From Desmodesmus armatus (Eukaryota; Chlorophyta; Chlorophyceae; Sphaeropleales; Scenedesmaceae), in assembly GCA_007449985.2 (NCBI GenBank), contig VIIQ02000174.1, positions 1 through 64,000 on the forward strand: a DNA stretch of 64,000 nucleotides. Direction: 5' to 3'. The notes under the pieces were generated by a model that was not told the DNA's origin, did not search any database, and saw nothing but the letters and a program-made list of their open reading frames with translations. Positions 21,559 to 32,000 of this stretch are shown here, piece after piece. Positions within the stretch are counted from its first letter, which is position 1. Every line of letters begins with the position of its first letter. Made by a program: the position numbers and the translations under genes.

Positions 21559-21823
21559 GGGTCCACCATAAACCTGAGGCCAGGGGGGACGCACAGCCTA
21601 ATCTTCGCACGGGGGGAGGGATCGATCAAAACGAACCTACATCGTCCAGGGGGGAAGGGGATCAGAAGCCCGTTCATAGGGGGGAGCAGCAGTACCTAAC
21701 AGCAGCCTGGGGGAGGGGGGAGGGGTCTGTGCGCCAAATACCGTAGCCTAAAACGGACACAGGGGGAGGGGTAGAAGCAAATTTGGCGTCCCCCCTCCCT
21801 GGTCTTAGGTTTGTGGTGGACCC
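21559..21823. mobile_element. MITE-like element with ~35-base terminal inverted repeats
   Basis: The left end at 21559-21592 (GGGTCCACCATAAACCTGAG and on to GGGGGGACGC) is matched in reverse complement by the right end at 21786-21823 with a few substitutions and a small indel. The 265-base element contains several GGGGGAGGGG tracts and no long coding frame. It fits a miniature inverted-repeat element of the DNA-transposon type; a target-site duplication was not clear. No relation to the array transposase could be shown. Confidence 0.6.
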
Positions 21824-22498
21824 CCAGTTGTGAAACATCCATTTCGGGTTCAACCTCCAAGGAGTCCCCACAGTCCACACTCAGTGACAGTGCTGAGGAC
21901 GGTGGTAAGAGATTGCAAGAACTGCAGACCACCTTGCCCCACAATCGCCTTGTTGTTTATTACCAAGCATTGATATGCGCTAGCGCTGGATAAGTATCAG
22001 AGTACTTTGGTGCCTGCCGCATGCACGTCATAGCATGCCACACCAGGCGGCTCAAACTTCCACCCGCCGGGCCGGCCGTATTTCGCAATGGCAGCCCCCA
22101 TGGCTGCAAGGCCCCGGATTGCCTGCCACCGCCACATTGAAGGTCCTGAGGTAAGCTGTGCACAGTGCATGCAGCGTTTGACTGTGCCTGACGTAAATCA
22201 TCGACGTAGAGAGACGTTTGATGATTAACGTCATCAAACGCCCAAAGTCACATTGCCACAAAGGGTTTTTTATATTCCTCCACGGAGGTTTTTGCCCGGC
22301 ATCCATTCGGAGGGTTGTCCATCTCGTGCACTTAGATAGTACGCTTGGGGATTTTAGGGTTGGTTTTCATCCTCACAAAAGCGTCAGGCTCCTCTGTTTT
22401 GATCCTCAGTATGTTGTTCCTTCTGGGTTGTGCTATCTCCGTGATATCAGTGAATGGCTGGCATGAGCTCTTGAGTTTCATAGCTACAGGTGTAACTT

Positions 22499-22521
22499 TG
22501 ATTTGATTTGATTTGATTTGA
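22499..22521. repeat. GATTT pentanucleotide tract
   Basis: Four tandem GATTT units interrupt otherwise unique intergenic sequence. No coding context is seen. Confidence 0.8.
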
Positions 22522-24749
22522 ACAACAAAGCATCCAGGTATCTGCGCAGCAGCTGCCTGTCCGTAGTTGGTCAGCATTGTTCAGAAGCCATTGAAACAGC
22601 CAGTTGCAACCGCTGCCAACGACGATATGGTACAAAGTGGCTCTGTGAGGTGCAGAACTGATCAGCCCTCAAGTCCCTGTGGCGATGGCGGCGGAGGGGG
22701 CGGGGGAGCACAGCAGTGCAGGTGCTGCTGCGGCCACCGGCAGTGCTGCTGGCGTCCCAATTGGAAACATTGCTGTAGCAGCAGCAGCAGCGCAGCCCAG
22801 GAGCCTCTGTAGCCCCCGGAGGGATGTGCGTGTTGGACACATATCACCCACCCCACTGGTGGGATTGGATCTCATCAACTTGAAGTACTACTGCATAGTA
22901 TGACAGTACTATGCAACGGTTGCATAAAAGCGGATCCAGGTACAAACTCAGTTTGCAGTGCAAACCGTTTGCGTGATGAACACCAACGCAGCAGAATACC
23001 CCTTCCTTGTGATCACAATCAAGTGATGACTTGAGCGATCAAGTCATGACTTGAGCGCGTGGGCAGCGGACACAAATGAATGCGTGCACAAAGTGAGGTT
23101 GCTTGAGCAGCGCTGCCAATAGCCTTGGTTGGCAGTCACCACTCGGATTGACCTACAGATGCCACGAAATCTGTCACACTCTATGTACAGCTACATGTAG
23201 CTAGCTGCCAGCACTCATTAGCGTCACCTAGGTCCAGCTGCGGAGACAGCACCCGGTGGCACTGGCGCCTCCTTGCGCCAGGCATGCACAGGCGCAGGCC
23301 CTTGCACTGCAGACACGGTAGCTCGCAGCGCAATCTGTGCGCAGACTGCTGCGGCAGGGGTCCGCCTGGCCCACGTAAAGGACCAGCTTTTCTCCGGTTT
23401 CGAGCGGCCTCCTGCCCTTGACGTTGTAGGTGCCGTGTCAATTGACTGGGTTGGCCAGGCGTGTAGCTTTGCACTGATCATGACAACGAGGTCCCATGCC
23501 AACGTTGTTGCAAGATTTAATTTTCCCGAGTTGACAACTAGGAAAAGAATTAGCTTTTTATTCCAAAAGAGTGACATGCTGCCCCTGAACTATCCAAGCT
23601 TTCCCGGCACCTGGAAACATCACAAACAGCTTTGTTTGACAACCAGCTTCACAATGACTCCCGGTTGCATGGTTGACGGTGAAGCCTGGCTTTCAGGGAT
23701 GGCTGTGCGGTACACGATGAAAACATGCAGCAACGGCCTGCGCAGTAGCATTCAACATCAGTATATACTTTTTAGTTCACAAACTCGCTCATAAATTGCT
23801 GCCGCGTTGCAACCTGCTGCAGCTGGCTTTCAGGGATGGCTTTGCGGTACAAACCGAAAACTGCACCACAACCCCTGCGTAGTTCAAAACAACATATAAA
23901 TAAAATCTACCTGCCACATAAAGTGTTTCGGTTCGACATCGCAAACAATGCACTTTGCTGCATGCTAGTGGTGGTGACCATCGCAACCTGACTCGGGCCA
24001 CACTATGCAGTGTCTGTGCAGTAATCACGTGCACTGAATATACATATCATTAGAATCGTCACGTACACGTTGGCATGTACCATCACCTGCGCTGCTCTCA
24101 TGTGCACCGCATGCATGGAGCCAGCTTACATGCAAATTTACAAATGCCCATGATCTGTGTCTGACCCTGGATGACATGTGCTGTTGACAAACGCACATCT
24201 ACAGGGCGGCAGCTGCAAACCACACAAATGCCCTGCCCCCATGTGGTGCTGGGTGATCACCATGCGTTTGCACCTACTGCTGTGGGAGAAAGGGGCAAAC
24301 ATAATGTGACCTTCACGTCACAAACACACCAGCCTGCAAGGTGGACACAGACTGCATCTCCACGCTGCCTGCTCAACAGCCGGAGCCATCCCAGCTGTTG
24401 ACACCAGGGCATCATCACGAAACCACGGAGCCAGCTGACAGGCAAAATCACAAATTCTAATCTTCCTCACCCCGCTGGTTACAGCTGGACAGCGACCTCA
24501 ACCTTTGCCAACTTATTCTGCCTAACATAACAATCAAGATATAAGACTGATCGCACGCCTATGCGACTGTCTCTCCGTCAAAGCGGGCACCTCTGTGTAC
24601 ACGTGTGTGTGTAACGAAAACCCGAACGTGTCTTACCTCACAAACTGGCGTATCTCTGATCAGAAACGTTAGCTGAGACGTTTTAGAATTACTATTGATA
24701 TTCTGTAATTACGGCGGCGTCTGGCGGCACGCGTTGCTGATCAGCAAGA

Positions 24750-25343
24750 GTGCCAGCTGTGCCCGCCCCGCGTGCCAACAAACACCCAGGCAGATGGGCT
24801 ACATACTTTGTTGCTTGCAAAGGGTTCCCAGGCGCACCGCACCTGCTCGCCATGGTGCTGGCCAGCGCTTCCGAGGCATGGTGGGTTGCTGCCAGCCGCT
24901 CAACGCTCAACCATGCACGGCTAGGCCGTCCACTGCCTAGATCGTGTGACCAACACGAGTGTTTCGTGTTTCTCTCAATTTCTCAGGCACTTGTCCCGGC
25001 ACGCTGTGGCGGCCGCAGCAACAGCAGCATGTCACGGGCTCATGCAGGGCACTCAGAGTACCTCTGGTGCTGGTCAGAATTGTTCATTGTCGAACTTGGA
25101 AGGCTGATGGTGGCCAAGGGCATATCAGGTTTGCCTGAACTCATGCAGTGGGCGGCTTCAACCCTGGAGAATGACTTCAAGGCTGGTCAGGCGCTGGTCG
25201 TCGCCGCAATTAAGCGACTCATGGCCTCCAGTGTGCATGGCCCCGTCACGGTCAAGACGGTCTTGATTGACTTCGAGACGCGTACGCGTACAAGCTCACG
25301 TCAGTACACGTTGTTGCTTGCATTAGGCACCACTAAAGCATAA
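24750..25343 (+). CDS. Unrecognised ORF, possibly a decayed gene or element
   Basis: An open frame of up to 197 residues, with a protein-like C-terminal half around SEYLWCWSELFIVELG and LMQWAASTLENDFKAGQAL, but no motif I can assign. A TTTCTCAG acceptor-like site stands just before residue 80 of the frame, so the coding part may begin there. Immediately downstream a second frame, shifted relative to the first, reads ISLPDLEANVEAAFRGLEM and runs to a stop near 25470. That pattern suggests a frameshifted or spliced gene, or a fragment of a mobile element. No function is proposed. Confidence 0.3.
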   Translation: MPAVPAPRANKHPGRWATYFVACKGFPGAPHLLAMVLASASEAWWVAASRSTLNHARLGRPLPRSCDQHECFVFLSISQALVPARCGGRSNSSMSRAHAGHSEYLWCWSELFIVELGRLMVAKGISGLPELMQWAASTLENDFKAGQALVVAAIKRLMASSVHGPVTVKTVLIDFETRTRTSSRQYTLLLALGTTKA

Positions 25344-26375
25344 TCAGTCTCCCTGACCTTGAAGCAAATGTCGAGGCAGCCTTCCGAGGCCTGGAAATGC
25401 ACCTCGGCAAACATTCACCAAAAGATGGCCATGCCATGCGTTTCTGCGAAAGGGCACTCAGAATGTGCTGCGTTTGACATCAAGCAGCCTCAGGGCCAGT
25501 CAGACTAGTGTAACCTGGCAAACTGCACTGGTTCAACCATGCATGATGCAGGGTTCAATGCGTGGTGGGTGGACATGCCTGTGGGTGTCCTGTCAAATGA
25601 GTGCTGCATGTCAGCATCAGCAACCCACTACTCCCTGTTGTATCTGCTTGCTGTCGCTTCATGTGCAGTGAACTGTTGTTCAGAGATTCAGCAGTGAGTT
25701 TCAACACCCTGGCAGCCAGGCAAGACAATCTCTCCATTGCCACATCAGGCACCACAGACATGCCCCAGCAACCACAACCCGTTCACAATACTGCTCACCA
25801 ACACAGCAGAACAGCAGGGACACCTGAGCCACCGTGGCTGTGTGACAGCCAGCGGTACCATGACCGTGCATGCTTATGGCTGCAATGCTGCAAAATCGGC
25901 TTGTTCAGCAGCTCCTGCCTCACTCAGTTCTCACAGCGGCATTTGGGATGAGGCACCATCGGCGGTCGCCACTTGTTGGTAGTTTTGAAACGGCACCCAT
26001 TGCTGTATGAGTTGGTGTACAACACTTGGCTTGATGAACAAAGCCGCACCTGCACCACAGCACAGTGCAACCATGCTTTTGAAAAGCCTGTGTGTCCCCA
26101 GCACGCACAGATGCATGTAGCGTGGTTAGCAGCCATGCACTGTCCTAGGACCAGGCAGGCCTGCCATTGCCCTGACACTCACCTCTCTCATAGACAGCCC
26201 CCCCTCCGATCAACCCCAGCTTCCCACTGCCTCGAGCCTCGAGTGCATGCTGCAAGCAAGAGTGGTGACCACTAGCAGCAGACAAGAATTGAGTACGCTG
26301 CATGTGATTGGGCTCTACGATGCCTCATTGGTACAAGCCCCACAATGTGCCTGGGAATTCATGTTGTGTGATGTT

Positions 26376-26416
26376 GTAGTAAGATCGCAGAGGCTGAAGC
26401 TGCCGTGTCTGTAAAC
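26376..26416 (+). repeat. Dispersed repeat copy 2
   Basis: Shares GTAGTAAGATCGCAGAGG and the following GAAGCTGCCGTGTCTGT with the copy at 46684 and, reversed, with the copy near 12690. It diverges soon after. Confidence 0.6.
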
Positions 26417-26884
26417 GGAAACAATTCATGTTGTGTGAGCGGGGACATACCCAAACCAATGTTGTGTTGACACACGATTTTCATCCAACATGTACATGGC
26501 ATGTGTTGACACGTGGAATGTGTGTGATGGCACCCGCAATGAACCCCAAGCGACCATGTATGACATAGTATCTGGGGGATGGTAATGGCGTGTGGTGGCG
26601 ATACAGCGATAGCGTGGCCCAGCCCTTGCACACGGTCGTGGACACTTTGCTCACCATAGCGCACTTTGCTCACCATAGCGAAGTACATGTACACTGAGTG
26701 GTGCCTTGAGGTTGTCGATGCGCACATAGCTTGGGTCAGAGCAGTGCGCACCGCATGCGGTGCCGCACGTCAGTGTGAAAGGCACTGCCATTGAGGGGGG
26801 TGGGACCAGCCCGCGGGCCGTAGGTCAGCTCAACACACCAAGGACGTTGTCCTGAAGAGCAGTCCAACAGTTAGTATCCAGGCA

Positions 26885-26922
26885 GATATATATCATATCA
26901 TATTGATATATATATATATATC
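26885..26922. repeat. AT-rich dinucleotide repeat
   Basis: An imperfect ATATC/(AT)n tract in intergenic DNA that can fold back on itself. Confidence 0.8.
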
Positions 26923-27391
26923 AAGCACGCCATGTTCACTGCGGCAAGGCGTCCGGCACCGCACCTCACTGGTGCTGCCTGCGCTGAGCACAACCAGCCG
27001 TGTGATGCGGCTGAGAAGTGCTCATGGGGCTCAGCATGCAGATCGCTGCAATGGTTCTGTGTCACCGCACGCGATGTGAATTCACCCTAGGGGCCCACCC
27101 AGCCGAGTGGGAGCTGGGAAGGTTCGGGCTGGACCCCCGCCAGGCCTGTGGCCACACATGAGTTCAGCATCGTGCACTGCCGCCTGGTGAATTGCCACAG
27201 AACATGCCCTGTTGCCACAGACAAAAAAAAGGCACAGGCACGGGACTTGCTGTTACAGCGGCACTGGTGGTTGTTGATCAAAGCTACGCCATCCTGACTT
27301 GCTGCTGAACATGTTGCTGGGCACATCTGACAAGCTGCCAATGCGCATACGACAGTCCAGCTGCTTGTCAGCCTTTTGCCCCTAGGGTGCC

Positions 27392-27405
27392 GTGCCCCCC
27401 CCCCC

Positions 27406-27436
<31 letters not shown>
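27392..27436. repeat. Poly-C followed by (CA)n
   Basis: Two C-runs are followed by a CA dinucleotide tract. The same arrangement, preceded by the same AGGGTGCC, occurs at about 62755-62797, so the two may be ends of one repeat family. Confidence 0.7.
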
Positions 27437-29051
27437 ACGCCCTGGTTTTCCGTGCTAGCGTCATTGTTTGACTATCCTTGTCGGATGATTGCTAGCCAGC
27501 ATGCATGTGCACGCATGCAGTCTCTCTGTCGACACACATACACACATTACTCACCGGCAGCTGCTCCATCTTCTTGCTGGCAATGGCCCTAAAACCCCTA
27601 AGGGGCCCTAGAGCCACCTGTCTGAGCAGGTCAGGGCAGCAGGCCATGCTGAACTGGTCAGGCTCACACCCTGCGCACCAACACACGGCAGCACCCACAC
27701 TAAGTCACCCAAAGGTGTGCTTATGCAGGTCCTCAAGCGAACACCAGCCGCCAGCAGCCTCCTCTGTGAGGGCGTCCGCCCCATGTCATACAATGCAGCA
27801 GCATACGGCCCTGCCGGCAGCCACCCTCCCACTGCGGCGTGCTTCGCCAACAGCCCTGGAACAGCCGGCCGCATCTTGCTTGATTTGCGCGCTGCTTAGG
27901 AGATGGACACCGCACCCCTCCTGCCTTGCTCACTGTGCGGGCCTGCAGCTCCTGCAGTGAGAATCCAGCCACCACCGGCCTCTGCTCAGAGGGCCTCAGC
28001 TCCCCCGTCACTTACTGCAGCAGCAGGCAGATATGTTACCGCAGCCGGCGTCCCATACTGTGCTGGTGCTGCCGCTTGAGTTGGCAATGCCGATACGGCT
28101 GGCCTGGATGGCGCCACTGCTGCTTGTTCACGACCTAGCATGATCGTTGGCAGCCTGCCAAGGGGAAACAAAGTGACCATACAGCACATGTTTGAGCTGG
28201 GCATTCTGGCGGCAAAACTGCAGCTCAGATGTAAAGCAAAGGATTCATACTGCACTACCCTTTGGTCCAAGGTATGTGTAACAGCAGGTGCATGCAGAAA
28301 GAACAGGATGGCACCGCAAGCGTGGGTGCATCTTTACCATCTCAAGGCAGGCAGCACGTGTCCTCACCACCTGCACATGTGTCTCTACGTCTGGAACATA
28401 TGGGCCTGGCTGATGCTTTCTGCAGGGGGACTGAGCCATGCATGATGTGCTGCATCCGTGACAGAATCATACTCACGCTCAACAATACAACTGTGAGTGC
28501 AGCTGCTGGAGTTGGCGACTGGTTCCTGTTGTGCTTCAAATAGCTGGTACACCCTCTGGGGCTGATGCCCATGCAGATGCTGCTACCTAGCGGGCTACAT
28601 ATGTGGCTTCTGCATGTCCAGATTTTTCGAGGTCATGGACACTGTCAAGCCAAGTCGAGCCAGGTATTGGTTACAGATCAGCTCAGATGAGCTGGCAGCA
28701 AAGTGGCCAAGCAGGATGCACAGCATAAGAGAGCAAAGCACTGAGGATGACACACTGCTTAGCACATCCACGGAGCTGACGCCAAAGACTGCACGTGCAC
28801 CGTGCCCTGCAACCTTGAAAAGTGTGAGAAGCCTGGGTTTCTCCGTTCAAGACTTTTGACAGATGTACTCCCGGCTTGTGCAGATCAGAGATCAGTATCA
28901 TCGAAGCCATCGAAGAAATTTCATTTTTTTTCAAAATTGAATATGGTACACAGTGCAGAGGGGCCCTCATGGGCTCATCTGTTCATTCAGCAGCAGTACT
29001 GCTGTTGAGTGCGTTGCAGCAGATTGGAAGCCCCCTGAAACAGAAGCAACG

Positions 29052-32000
29052 ATGACCGGAGGAACTGAAGCTTTCAATCTGGAAGAGAGGCTGCAGGAAT
29101 GTCGCAGCACCTTCAAGCTCAGCGTCGGGTGCGTCACCAGCTGCTGCTGTTGACCAGAACTGGAACAGCACAGCAGCAGCCAGCTCAGCCGGCCTTGTAG
29201 TCTGCCTGCACCTTATTCGTAGCCGCAGCCTGCAGACTTCACAGGCTAAAGTGTGTTGCATGTGTGGTATTGCAGGTATGCGGGCATGCCCCAGCTTCCA
29301 GCAGGCTTCGTGGAGATGGTGCTGCAGTACAACGCAAACCTGACAGAGCTGGACCTCTCCAGGTGAGAAGGAGGCGTCCTTCCAACTGCACCTGCTATGC
29401 AGGATGTGATCAGGCGATACTCGTAATGAACCTCCTTCAACCCTTTTGTTGTGTGGGCGCTCTGTGTACAGCAACAACCTGACAGACCTTCCAGAGGACT
29501 TGAGTGGGCTGCAGAATGTGCGCACACTGAGGATCAAGTACAACCAGCTGTCAAGGGTGCCGGCCGCTGTCATGCGCCTGCCTCAGCTGAACACGTTGGA
29601 GTTGTCAGGCAACCAGATTGTGAAGCTGGACAGTGCTGTGGCCAAGGTCAGTATTGACCAGCAGCGGCAGCCTGCTAGCTGCAATCAGTCTTCAACGCGC
29701 TGCTGAATCAAATGTTCTGTGTCACTACTCCTGGCTGCAGCTACCAGCAATAGCCTTAACCAGTGTCTCCTGTCACCTGCAGATGACCAGTTTGCGGGAG
29801 TTGGACCTGTCAGGCAATCTACTGACCGAGCTGCCACACGCACTGGCATCATTGCCAAGGCTGGAGGTGCGGTGTGGTACCTTTTGGGCGCGCTTGCTGA
29901 AGCCGCTCAATTGAGCAGTCCCCCACCAGCAGTTGCCGATTCTGTCAGGCTGGAGCCTGCTAAACAGTGCATAACAGCAAAATGTTGGGAAGGCAGCATG
30001 GAGTGCTTCCGTACACCTGGTGGCTGTGGACGCTGTCTGTGCTCAAGCTTATCAGCCAGCATACACTTTGTGGAGGCAAAGAGGCATGCACAGCCCAGCA
30101 GTACAGCAACCTCCGCAACCACACTGCATGGCCTTCGCAGGCCCTTGTGCAAGTCTGCCAGGCCGCTGCCAGTGGATCCCTCCTCCCTTTTCGCTATACT
30201 GCAGGTGCTGCGCTTGGAAAACAACAGGTTGGAGTGCCTGCCAGATAATTTTGGAGAGCTGCACAGCCTCATCAAGCTGGACGTGTCCACCAACTGCCTG
30301 CGCCAACTGCCTGCCAGCATGGGCCGCCTGAAACGCATCCAGCGTGTCGATGCAGCCAACAACCTGCTGACGCGCGTGCCACCATCCATGGGGCACCTAA
30401 AGAGCCTTAAGGAGTTCAACCTCAAGTACAACAGCCTGGACGACCGGTACAAAGCCAAAACAGACGAGGGGCTGTCCAGGTGGGGCCAAATACAACAATT
30501 GCTGTTTGACACAGGCGCCCAGAGTTGCCCCAGCACCCTGCCTATCCCCGCAGCTGGCAGCTGATCCTGCATGGCCTGTGCACTGTGTAGGTTGCTGGCG
30601 TTCTTGCGTGAAGAGGAGGAGCGAGAGCGGCTGGAGGAGATTGAGCGCCTGCGGCCGATTGGAACAGCTGTAGGCCCCTACATGGAGTACAGGTGGGTGC
30701 TCAAAAATGGTGCACGTGTCAAGTATGTGAAACCTGTACATATGTAAACTGCTGACGGCCAGGTGTTTGCCAGCAGGGCCGTGCCAAGCTGCTAAGCAAA
30801 CACTTGCAAAGGGCACAAGTGAACTTGTGTGCTTTTTGTGCATCCCAGGTGCAAGGCTGAACCGGGTCAGGTGCTGAAGACGGAGTTTGGAGAGTTCACA
30901 GTAGACAACAGGTGCTGGATGCGCACAGGAGCCAGTTTGACACAGGTGTGTTTCGCAAGCCAGGGGCTTTGCCAATGATATGGTGCGTACCAGCAGGATA
31001 CACTGCACCGTGGTCAGTGGCCTGATTTGCACCCCTCACCAGCCACAGCGTTTCACGGTGTCATGGCATTTGAAAGGTGGAATATCATCAGTGCCACATG
31101 TCAGTACAACAATGTGCTGTTATAGTGCAGGTCAACAACATCATCTACGTGTTTGGGGGCCAGCTGGTGAAGGATGGCTCTGTTAGCAACGAGCTGTTCT
31201 GGATGACCAGCGAGCGCATGGAGTGGCGCCTGCAGCCTTCAAGAGGCGACAGGCCTGTAGGTCGCTACGGCCATGTTGCAATCTACGACCCAGACCACCA
31301 CCAGCTTGTCGTGTTTGGGGGCAGGTGCGCGGCACCGGATGTGACAGTACAGATGCAAGCCCTGCCCATACCTACTGCAATGTTGAATTCTGATACTTCC
31401 CAGCAGCCAACAGGCACACGATGCCGTTGCGGTGACCTTAGGCGGCTGCGTGTACAACCCGCTTGCTGTGCTGGGCTTGTGGCCCTGCTGTGTGTTGCCA
31501 ACCTGCAGGAATGCTGACAAGCGGCGGCTGGGGGATGTGGCTGTGCTGGACCTTGACAGCTTCACATGGCGGCGGCCAGCCGTCAGCGGCGTTGCACCTA
31601 GCCCTAGGGAAGGCGCTGCAGCTGCATACCATGCTGGGCACATGGTGCTCTTTGGTGAGACTTCCTGGCAGCCTTCCTGCCCGCCTGCAGGGGCCCCCTG
31701 TCTGCCAGCTCCGCCCCACCCGAGCAGCTGCGCTGTTGCTGTCACATGGCTGGGGCACTGCCTGCCTGCGTGCCAGCTGCACCAGCTAGCAACGCTATGG
31801 CGTAACATGTTTCGCTTGTTGCTTGGCTTTCCCGTTCAGGTGGGCACGCGTCTGTTGGGCGCACTAATGACCTGCTGCTGCTGGAGCTGTCAGGCTGGAC
31901 TTGGTCGCAGCCCGTCACAACTGGAACAGCACCCAGCCCGCGCAGTGGCTCGGCCTTGTGCATTGGCCATGGCCGCTACCTAGTCATCCATGGCGGGCGC

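Larger units (their letters stand above)
20627..29051. other. Gene-poor interval between SEC24 and DRC7
   Basis: About 8.4 kb between two divergently transcribed genes with no gene I can recognise. It holds a MITE-like inverted-repeat element (21559-21823), a perfect hairpin (22215-22240), a GATTT-type pentamer tract (about 22499-22519), a 20-base tandem repeat with the palindrome CAAGTCATGACTTG (23017-23055), a diverged local duplication (about 23680-23760 and 23822-23900), an unrecognised ORF (24750-25343), a dispersed repeat copy (about 26376-26412), an AT-repeat (26887-26922) and a C-rich/CA tract (about 27392-27436). Minus-strand frames between 27492 and 28270 have splice-like borders (for example a 40-residue segment at about 27560-27675) but match no family I know. 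Confidence 0.5.

Noticed and set aside
27587..27609. Telomere-like CCCTAAAACCCCTAAGGGG
   Set aside because: Only one CCCTAAAA unit is present and the following bases are not a repeat; it is not enough for an interstitial telomere.
28953..29051. Upstream in-frame extension of the DRC7 first exon
   Set aside because: The frame is open, but the first ATG with a sensible N-terminus is at 29052; the extension uses a non-ATG start and has no similarity to known proteins.
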